From Christiangramia bathymodioli (GTDB taxonomy: Bacteria; Bacteroidota; Bacteroidia; Flavobacteriales; Flavobacteriaceae), in NCBI GenBank assembly GCA_009735695.1, contig SRSL01000006.1, positions 124,001 to 188,000 on the forward strand: 64,000 nucleotides of DNA, read 5' to 3'. A program made the position numbers and the translations under genes. The notes under the pieces were generated by a model, which searched no databases, had not been told where the DNA came from, and saw only the letters and a list, made by a program, of their open reading frames with translations. Of the stretch, positions 58,300-64,000 are shown piece by piece; position 1 is the first letter of the stretch, and every line of letters starts with the position of its first letter.

Positions 58300-59292
58300 A
58301 TGCGCGAAGCTGCTTTTGTACGGCAAAATAAAGATAAATGGGTTAAGTACGAAAGCCTCCTTCAAAATAATAGAAGCCTGTCTCCGGAACAACTTTCAGA
58401 TATTTATATAGAGCTTAGCGACGACCTGAGCTATTCACAAACCTTTTATCCAAAAAGCAATACCGCAAGGTATCTCAACGGGCTGGCCTCCCATGCGCAT
58501 CAGTATATCTACCGTAATAAAAAGGAATCTGGTAACCGGTTGATCCGTTTTTTTACACAAGAATTCCCTTCTCAGTTTCATAAATATCAGAAACAGTTGT
58601 TACTTAGTTTTTTGATTTTTGCGGTCTTTACTTTGATAGGCGCTTATAGTTCGGCAACCAATTCAGCCTTTGTAAGGTCGATACTTGGAGATGCCTATGT
58701 GAACATGACACTGGAAAATATTGCCAATAACGATCCCATGGCGGTCTATAAGAAAATGGCAGAAACCGATATGTTTCTGGGCATTACCATCAATAATATC
58801 AAGGTTTCCCTGATGGCTTTTTCACTTGGAATCCTTGCCGGGATGGGAACCATATACCTGCTCATGCAGAATGCGATCATGCTGGGCAGTTTTCAGTATT
58901 TCTTTTATGATAAAGGTCTGCTTTGGGAATCGGCCAGGACGATCTGGATACATGGGACCATCGAGATCTCGGTGATTATCGTGGCTGGCTGTGCGGGACT
59001 GGTCGTGGGTAAAAGCATTTTGTTTCCCGGCACCTATTCCCGGCTTAATTCCTTTACCAGGGGTGTAAAGGACGGGATGAAGATCGTGATTAGCACCATT
59101 CCGTTCTTTATCATTGCGGGTTTTCTGGAAGGATTTGTAACCCGAATCACAGAAATGCCAGACTGGCTGGCAATCCTGATCATTTCAGGTTCCCTGGCCC
59201 TTATCTTGTTCTATTACGTTTATTATCCCATATATCTATTTAAAAAGTCCAAAAATGACTCAGGATTACATCAAATTCAAAAAACGCCGTGA
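58300..59292 (+). CDS. Stage II sporulation protein M-family (SpoIIM/DUF95) membrane protein
   Basis: 330 residues. A helical N-terminus (REAAFVRQNKDKWVKYESLL) is followed by about six membrane helices from residue 100 on. Family motifs are FLGITINNIKVSLMAFSLGI and WIHGTIEISVIIVAGCAGL, as in SpoIIM. No spores are expected in this group; non-sporulating relatives carry the gene in a fixed cluster with MoxR and DUF58, and its role there is unknown. The next gene starts 38 bases before this one ends, a strong overlap that suggests coupled translation. Confidence 0.9.
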   Translation: MREAAFVRQNKDKWVKYESLLQNNRSLSPEQLSDIYIELSDDLSYSQTFYPKSNTARYLNGLASHAHQYIYRNKKESGNRLIRFFTQEFPSQFHKYQKQLLLSFLIFAVFTLIGAYSSATNSAFVRSILGDAYVNMTLENIANNDPMAVYKKMAETDMFLGITINNIKVSLMAFSLGILAGMGTIYLLMQNAIMLGSFQYFFYDKGLLWESARTIWIHGTIEISVIIVAGCAGLVVGKSILFPGTYSRLNSFTRGVKDGMKIVISTIPFFIIAGFLEGFVTRITEMPDWLAILIISGSLALILFYYVYYPIYLFKKSKNDSGLHQIQKTP

Positions 59293-60112
59293 ACTGGGAG
59301 AGATCCTGAGCGTCACATTTAAGTTCATCAGAGAAAATTACAAGCTTGCAAGCAAGATCCTGTTAAAGGTCGTGGGACCGGTCTTTCTGGTTCTCGTGGC
59401 TGCCATTTCTTATTATTCCTTTGCTACCCTGGCTAGCGTTGACGGTGAAGGCAAGGGTTTTAGTGGAATTTTAATCCCCATGCTCGTCCTTTACCTGGCT
59501 TATATGCTGTATGTTTCTACTGTTACCGGAACCGTTTACCACATTATCAAATCTTATAACAGGCATAAGGGTGAGATCGTGGAAGCCGAAGTTGTGGAAG
59601 GTATGAAAGCCGATTTTGGCAAACTTCTTTTACTAACCTTCGTGTCATGGATCATTGTGATCGCCGGGCTAATGTTCTTTTTTATTCCCGGTATCTACCT
59701 GGCAGTTCCCATGAGCATGGTGAATGCCATTCTTGTCTTTGAAAGAAGAAGCGTTGGAGAAAGCATTTCAGAAAGCTTCAAACTCATCAAACAGAACTGG
59801 TGGATGACCTTCGCCAGTATTATTTGCGTAGCGATCATCGTCTACCTGATTGGCCTGGTTTTCCAGTTACCCGGTATATTCTATATGATCTTTAAAACAG
59901 TGCTTTCAGCTACCGAACATTCTGCCAGCGAAGGAGATAATATGTTCGGAACCGGCTTTGTGGTGGTGAATATTGTTACTTCCATTATCCAGTATATCGT
60001 GTACAGCATTACCCCGGTAGGTTTCGCATTTATCTATTTCGACCTGAATGAGAAACAAAATTTCACCGGTACTTACGAAACCATAGAAAACCTGGGAAAA
60101 GAACGATCTTGA
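59255..60112 (+). CDS. Polytopic membrane protein of the MoxR/DUF58 cluster, function unknown
   Basis: 285 residues with about six membrane helices. The cytoplasmic start KKRRELGEILSVTFKFIREN and the middle part FERRSVGESISESFKLIKQN resemble membrane proteins placed between SpoIIM and DUF4129 in this cluster (similar in design to glycerophosphodiesterase membrane domains). I cannot assign an activity. It overlaps the SpoIIM-type gene by 38 bases and shares the sequence TTGA with the next gene, so it is firmly part of the operon. Confidence 0.8.
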   Translation: MTQDYIKFKKRRELGEILSVTFKFIRENYKLASKILLKVVGPVFLVLVAAISYYSFATLASVDGEGKGFSGILIPMLVLYLAYMLYVSTVTGTVYHIIKSYNRHKGEIVEAEVVEGMKADFGKLLLLTFVSWIIVIAGLMFFFIPGIYLAVPMSMVNAILVFERRSVGESISESFKLIKQNWWMTFASIICVAIIVYLIGLVFQLPGIFYMIFKTVLSATEHSASEGDNMFGTGFVVVNIVTSIIQYIVYSITPVGFAFIYFDLNEKQNFTGTYETIENLGKERS

Positions 60113-60870
60113 AAAATATCCTGTTTATATTAATTCTTTTTATTAGCTGCGGAAGCCTTTCCGCGCAGGAGTCAGATACTAGATCTGAAGTGAGAGAAGT
60201 AAGATTTGACCAGGATTCTCAATTAAAACCCGTTGAATTCAATAAGGAAAAGATCGAAAATTACCGGTCTCAGCCAGATTATAGCTATATGCAGGTTGAG
60301 GAAAAGGAAAGCTGGTGGAGCCGATTTAAAAAATGGCTGAATGCAAAATACAATCAATTCATCAGCTGGTTATTCGGTGAATACGAACCCAATTCCTTTC
60401 TGGCTTTTATCATTTCCATTATTCCCTACCTGGTATTATTCTTATTGCTCGGGCTGGTCGCCTGGCTTTTCTCAAGGCTGAACCCGGGCAGACGGGTATT
60501 GCGCACTCAGAAGCCTTCAGAAGTTTTTATTTCAGAAGAAGAGGAATTGATAAAAGGGGACGATCTTCCGGCATTGATCAAAGAGGCCATAAAAAACCAG
60601 CAATATCGCCTGGCGGTAAGATATTATTATCTCAATAGTCTTCAAAAACTGGACGAGCTGGAGCTGATCGATTATACCTTCCAGAAAACCAATAAAGATT
60701 ACCAGTTGGAAATAAGAAATGAGGCTTTAAAAAGACATTTTTCTGAAATCAGCAAGCTATACGAGTTTATCTGGTATGGTAATTTTGAAGTTTCAGAAAC
60801 CGATTTCCAGCTGGCAGAGAAAGGATTCTCTCGCATGGATGCTCATCTTAAATCGGTACGTTATGAATAG
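60109..60870 (+). CDS. DUF4129-domain membrane protein
   Basis: 253 residues: a signal peptide (NILFILILFISCGSLSAQ), a periplasmic segment rich in charged residues (WSRFKKWLNAKYNQFISWLF), one membrane helix at about 98-122 (FIISIIPYLVLFLLLGLVAW) and a cytoplasmic DUF4129 part with PALIKEAIKNQQYRLAVRYYYLNSLQKL, the conserved family region also found at the C-terminus of membrane transglutaminases. The start is TTG overlapping the preceding TGA (TTGA), which argues for translational coupling. Role unknown; it always travels with MoxR/DUF58 genes. Confidence 0.87.
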   Translation: MKNILFILILFISCGSLSAQESDTRSEVREVRFDQDSQLKPVEFNKEKIENYRSQPDYSYMQVEEKESWWSRFKKWLNAKYNQFISWLFGEYEPNSFLAFIISIIPYLVLFLLLGLVAWLFSRLNPGRRVLRTQKPSEVFISEEEELIKGDDLPALIKEAIKNQQYRLAVRYYYLNSLQKLDELELIDYTFQKTNKDYQLEIRNEALKRHFSEISKLYEFIWYGNFEVSETDFQLAEKGFSRMDAHLKSVRYE

Positions 60871-62071
60871 GACCTATAAAATAGCTCTTGCCCTGTTCAT
60901 GTTACTGGTGATTAGCCTGGTTTGGCTGGAAAGTACCGAACCTGAACCTATAAACTGGACTCCCAGTTATACCAATCTGGATAAAATTCCGCTGGGTGCC
61001 CGCATCTTTTTTGAGAGCTGGAACGATATCAACCCGGAAATCCACGAGGTGGAAATTCCTCCTTATGAATTTCTGAATTCAGATGCTCAGCAAGGCACCT
61101 ATTTCTTTTTGAATAATTCTGTTGGTTTTGACGATAATGAACTGGATCGGTTACTGAACTGGGTTTCAGAAGGAAACAGGCTGTTCATTTCCAGTTATGG
61201 TTTCGGTGAAAATCTGGAGGATACTCTTAATCTTGAACTGAAATCCTACATCGATACCAAAGGTTTTACCTCGAGGCCAAAATTGAATCTGGTACATCCA
61301 GATCTTCGATTCAGGAACAGTATTGAATTCGACCAGGACCTGCCAGCGGTTTATTTCAGTAAGATTGATACGACCAATCATATGGCGCTGGGAAGCTCGC
61401 AATTAGATCAGGATGATCCTGAAGAATACCTGAATTTCATCAAAACCGATTTTGGTGAAGGGGAAATATTCCTGCATACCGTTCCGCAGGCCTTCAGCAA
61501 TTATTTCCTGTTGAAAGATGAAAATTACCGCTATCCCGAAGCCGTTCTGGCCTACCTGGGCACCGGACAGACTTACTGGGACGCCTATTACAAATCTGGG
61601 AAAAGCTTTTTTACCTCTCCCCTATATATCTTACTGAATAACCGCCCCTTGAAATGGGCCTATTATTTCATGGCAATCGCGGCCATACTTTTTGTGATTT
61701 TTGAAGGAAAAAGAAAACAACGAGCCATCCCGGTAGTTCCACCAGTCACCAATAAAAGTGTTGAGTTCACCGAAACCATCTCCAGCCTTTATCTGGAACA
61801 GAAGAAATACCCTGAGCTTGGTCTCAAGAAGATCGCGCTGTTTCAGGAATTCATCAGAAACCAGTACAGGTTGGAAACCAGCAGTCCGAATTCCGAATTT
61901 CAAAGGCAACTAGCCGCAAAAAGTGGAAATAGTATGGAGGAAACGAAGCGACTTTTTGAAAGAATACTTAATTTTCAGCAAAGCAGAACGAATTCAAAAC
62001 AAGAGTTCTTCGAACTCAGCAAAAGCATAAACTCATTTAAATCAACCAATGGAAAAAGAAGAGACCCATAA
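60863..62071 (+). CDS. DUF4350-domain membrane protein
   Basis: 402 residues. One N-terminal membrane helix ([20 protein letters not shown]), a periplasmic DUF4350 domain (about 25-275) including [40 protein letters not shown] and [17 protein letters not shown], then a second helix at about 280-300 ([20 protein letters not shown]) and a cytoplasmic helical tail ([20 protein letters not shown]). The family has a flavodoxin/GATase-like fold of unknown function. I start at ATG 60863, overlapping the DUF4129 gene by eight bases; the open frame itself begins earlier at 60776. Confidence 0.87.
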   Translation: MNRTYKIALALFMLLVISLVWLESTEPEPINWTPSYTNLDKIPLGARIFFESWNDINPEIHEVEIPPYEFLNSDAQQGTYFFLNNSVGFDDNELDRLLNWVSEGNRLFISSYGFGENLEDTLNLELKSYIDTKGFTSRPKLNLVHPDLRFRNSIEFDQDLPAVYFSKIDTTNHMALGSSQLDQDDPEEYLNFIKTDFGEGEIFLHTVPQAFSNYFLLKDENYRYPEAVLAYLGTGQTYWDAYYKSGKSFFTSPLYILLNNRPLKWAYYFMAIAAILFVIFEGKRKQRAIPVVPPVTNKSVEFTETISSLYLEQKKYPELGLKKIALFQEFIRNQYRLETSSPNSEFQRQLAAKSGNSMEETKRLFERILNFQQSRTNSKQEFFELSKSINSFKSTNGKRRDP

Positions 62072-63050
62072 TAACGAGGAATTAAAATTTGAGAACCGGA
62101 TCCCTTTAGACGATCTGAAGGATTCTGTTCAAAAACTTAAAGAACAGCTTTCAAAGGTGATCGTTGGCCAGGAAAACTTTGTAGAACTGCTCATAGTAGG
62201 CTTGTTATCTAATGGTCACGTCCTTATAGAAGGGGTTCCGGGAGTGGCTAAAACCATCACCGCAAGGCTATTTGCAAAATGCCTTCAAACCGACTTCAGC
62301 CGTATTCAGTTCACTCCAGACCTGATGCCGAGCGATGTGTTGGGAACTTCAGTCTTCAACATGAAAACTTCAGAATTTGAATTTAAGAAGGGGCCTATTT
62401 TTTCAAATATCATCCTAATTGATGAGATCAACCGGGCGCCGGCAAAAACCCAGGCTGCCTTGTTCGAGGTAATGGAGGAAAAACAGGTTACCATAGACGG
62501 AAAAATGTACAGGATGCAACCTCCTTTTATGGTGCTGGCCACCCAAAACCCAATTGAACAGGAAGGCACTTATGCGTTGCCCGAGGCCCAGTTAGACCGT
62601 TTCCTATTCAAGATAGAAGTGAATTACCCGAGTTTGCAGGAAGAGGTGAGGATTCTTCAAACCCATCATGAGCGGAAAGGCAAATTACCAGAGACCGATA
62701 TTGAAAGCGTCCTGGATCCTGAAAAGATCGCCAGTTTAAAACAGCAGATACATTCTATTATCATCGAAGAAAAACTGCTGGAATATATAGCAGAACTAAT
62801 CGATAAAACAAGGAATCATCCGCACCTGTATCTGGGAGCAAGCCCCAGAGCTTCCATCGCAGTTATGAACGCCGCGAAGGCCTTTGCAGCCATTTCCGGA
62901 CGGGATTTCGTGATCCCTGAAGATATCAAGCAGGCGCTAAAGCCGGTGATTGGTCACCGAATCATCCTTTCTCCAGATCGGGAAATGGAAGGAATGACGC
63001 CTGCGGCGGTTATCGAAATGATCACTCAATCTGTTGAAATCCCGCGGTAG
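62049..63050 (+). CDS. MoxR-family AAA+ ATPase
   Basis: 333 residues, cytoplasmic. Walker [17 protein letters not shown], Walker [21 protein letters not shown], sensor 1 [12 protein letters not shown] and the C-terminal lid [18 protein letters not shown] are all present. MoxR ATPases act as chaperones that mature metal or membrane complexes, usually together with a vWA-domain partner, here presumably the DUF58 protein of the next gene. The gene overlaps DUF4350 by 23 bases and the next start by one. Confidence 0.93.
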   Translation: MEKEETHNNEELKFENRIPLDDLKDSVQKLKEQLSKVIVGQENFVELLIVGLLSNGHVLIEGVPGVAKTITARLFAKCLQTDFSRIQFTPDLMPSDVLGTSVFNMKTSEFEFKKGPIFSNIILIDEINRAPAKTQAALFEVMEEKQVTIDGKMYRMQPPFMVLATQNPIEQEGTYALPEAQLDRFLFKIEVNYPSLQEEVRILQTHHERKGKLPETDIESVLDPEKIASLKQQIHSIIIEEKLLEYIAELIDKTRNHPHLYLGASPRASIAVMNAAKAFAAISGRDFVIPEDIKQALKPVIGHRIILSPDREMEGMTPAAVIEMITQSVEIPR

Positions 63051-64000
63051 TGATACGATTTTTAAGGTCCATATATTTTAGCAGGCGTTTCTTTTATGCG
63101 CTCTTCTCGATCGCCTTTTGCTTTCTGCTTTCGTTCTGGATCGGGTGGTTATATCCTGTGACATGGATCTTTGCTGCTATTCTCTTTATCCTGGTTCTTT
63201 CGGAATCGGTTAGCCTGTATTCAGGGAAACGGATCAAAGCTGATCGTATCCTTCCGGAGAGAATGTCGAATTCAGACAATAACCGGGTAGAAGTTCTGAT
63301 CGAAAACAAATATGTCTTCAGGGTTTATATGGAAGTGATCGATGAGATCCCGGTGCAATTTCAGAAAAGAGATTTCATAAAAGAGCTTGAACTTCAGGGC
63401 CGTGAAAACACCAATTTCGAATACCTTCTCAAACCGCTGGAGCGAGGGGAATATGTTTTTGGAGGCTTGAATATTTACGTTTCCAGCGTAATAAACCTTG
63501 TAAAGAGAAGATATGTTTTTGATCAGGCGGCAATGGTAAAGGTTTACCCTTCCTTTATTCAGATGAAAAAACTGGATTTTCTGGCATTAGATCAAAAGAT
63601 CAATTTGCATGGCTTAAAACGCATCCGGCGTATTGGCCATACCATGGAATTCGAACAGATCAAGGATTATGTTCGGGGAGACGATGCAAGGACCATTAAC
63701 TGGAAGGCCACAGCCAAACGATCTGGATTAATGGTTAATCAATTCCAGGATGAGCGCTCCCAACCCATTTATTCGGTAATAGATTGTGGGAGGATGATGA
63801 AAATGCCCTTCGAAGGTTTAAGCCTTCTGGATTATGCGATCAACAGCAGCCTGGCATTTTCGAACGTCGCCCTGAAAAAAAAGGATAAGGTTGGATTGCT
63901 TTCCTTTTCCAATAAGATAGACAATTTGCTTAAACCCAGCTCCAGGTTACGACAGCTTAACAGCATCATGGAGGCGCTCTATAATATTAATACCAGGTTT
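63050..64000 (+). CDS. DUF58 domain protein (partial at right edge)
   Basis: At least 317 codons, open to the end of the window. It starts with GTG at 63050 sharing its first base with the MoxR stop codon (TAGTG). Two membrane helices lie at about 10-50 (FFYALFSIAFCFLLSFWIGW, VTWIFAAILFILVLSES), then a beta-sandwich region, and from about residue 205 the DUF58 motif EFEQIKDYVRGDDARTINWK, followed by the vWA-like strand IYSVIDCGRMM. The vWA metal site is degenerate (Asp-Cys-Gly, not Asp-x-Ser-x-Ser). It is the usual partner of MoxR. Typical members are about 430 residues, so roughly a quarter is missing. Confidence 0.9.
   Translation, partial: MIRFLRSIYFSRRFFYALFSIAFCFLLSFWIGWLYPVTWIFAAILFILVLSESVSLYSGKRIKADRILPERMSNSDNNRVEVLIENKYVFRVYMEVIDEIPVQFQKRDFIKELELQGRENTNFEYLLKPLERGEYVFGGLNIYVSSVINLVKRRYVFDQAAMVKVYPSFIQMKKLDFLALDQKINLHGLKRIRRIGHTMEFEQIKDYVRGDDARTINWKATAKRSGLMVNQFQDERSQPIYSVIDCGRMMKMPFEGLSLLDYAINSSLAFSNVALKKKDKVGLLSFSNKIDNLLKPSSRLRQLNSIMEALYNINTRF

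Noticed and set aside
1-64000. tRNA, rRNA, CRISPR array, insertion sequence or prophage
   Set aside because: Read for cloverleaf-like GGTTCGA arms, regularly spaced repeats, transposase and integrase motifs; none seen. A covariance-model search would be needed to exclude small structured RNAs.

Overview
The window looks like a chromosomal segment of a marine member of the Flavobacteriaceae (Bacteroidota), in the general style of Gramella/Christiangramella, Salegentibacter or Zunongwangia. The evidence is a SusC/SusD pair, many Sec lipoproteins with an SC-K/D/E-rich N-terminus, moderately AT-rich DNA, TAnnTTTG-type -7 promoter elements, almost no Shine-Dalgarno sequences, LytTR and 2TM regulators, and 2TM/PRC/YtxH stress genes. 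I see no rRNA or tRNA genes, no CRISPR array, no transposase and no phage genes. The assignment to a genus is inference.

Layout. 1-1245: the 3' end of purL and a DUF4136 lipoprotein. 1395-9951: a fatty-acid degradation block (acyl-CoA synthetase; then MarR regulator, FadN-type dehydrogenase/hydratase, thiolase, acyl-CoA dehydrogenase). A four-helix-bundle S23-type gene sits inside it within an imperfect inverted repeat, and a gene-less relative of that repeat lies one gene downstream. 10023-21950: an osmotic and envelope stress stretch with two MscS channels around an SMP-30 lipoprotein, a GH15 enzyme divergent from a fused trehalose-6-phosphate synthase/phosphatase, YtxH, an M28 peptidase, a dienelactone-hydrolase lipoprotein, a small membrane protein and a PRC-barrel protein. 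22100-27274: a 1067-residue BNR/sortilin-type propeller protein, then a divergent App1-type phosphatase and diacylglycerol-kinase-type lipid kinase.

27394-45926 is the most interesting region: SusC-SusD-VCBS/ASPIC (minus strand), a vanadium-haloperoxidase-like PAP2 lipoprotein, a GMC oxidoreductase with a C-x5-C-x3-C cluster motif plus its twin-arginine small subunit, and a divergent five-gene operon (lipoprotein TIM-barrel isomerase, NupG-like permease, Gfo/Idh/MocA oxidoreductase, cytosolic TIM-barrel isomerase, DUF1080 lipoprotein). Together they read as an oxidative (3-keto) glycoside-cleavage pathway spanning outer membrane, periplasm and cytoplasm. No ordinary glycoside hydrolase is encoded among them.

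45992-56074: redox and signalling genes: an alpha/beta hydrolase-OsmC fusion, Cu/Zn superoxide dismutase, ECF sigma/RskA anti-sigma, a LytTR/2TM/histidine kinase operon, hemerythrin, type II NADH dehydrogenase, a second ECF sigma with a membrane partner, and a lysophosphatidate acyltransferase. 56139-57552: a Nudix hydrolase and a lipoprotein peptidyl-prolyl isomerase whose divergent start codons overlap. 57553-64000: an RDD gene divergent from a tightly overlapping SpoIIM / membrane protein / DUF4129 / DUF4350 / MoxR / DUF58 operon that runs off the right edge. Strong hairpin terminators separate most transcription units.
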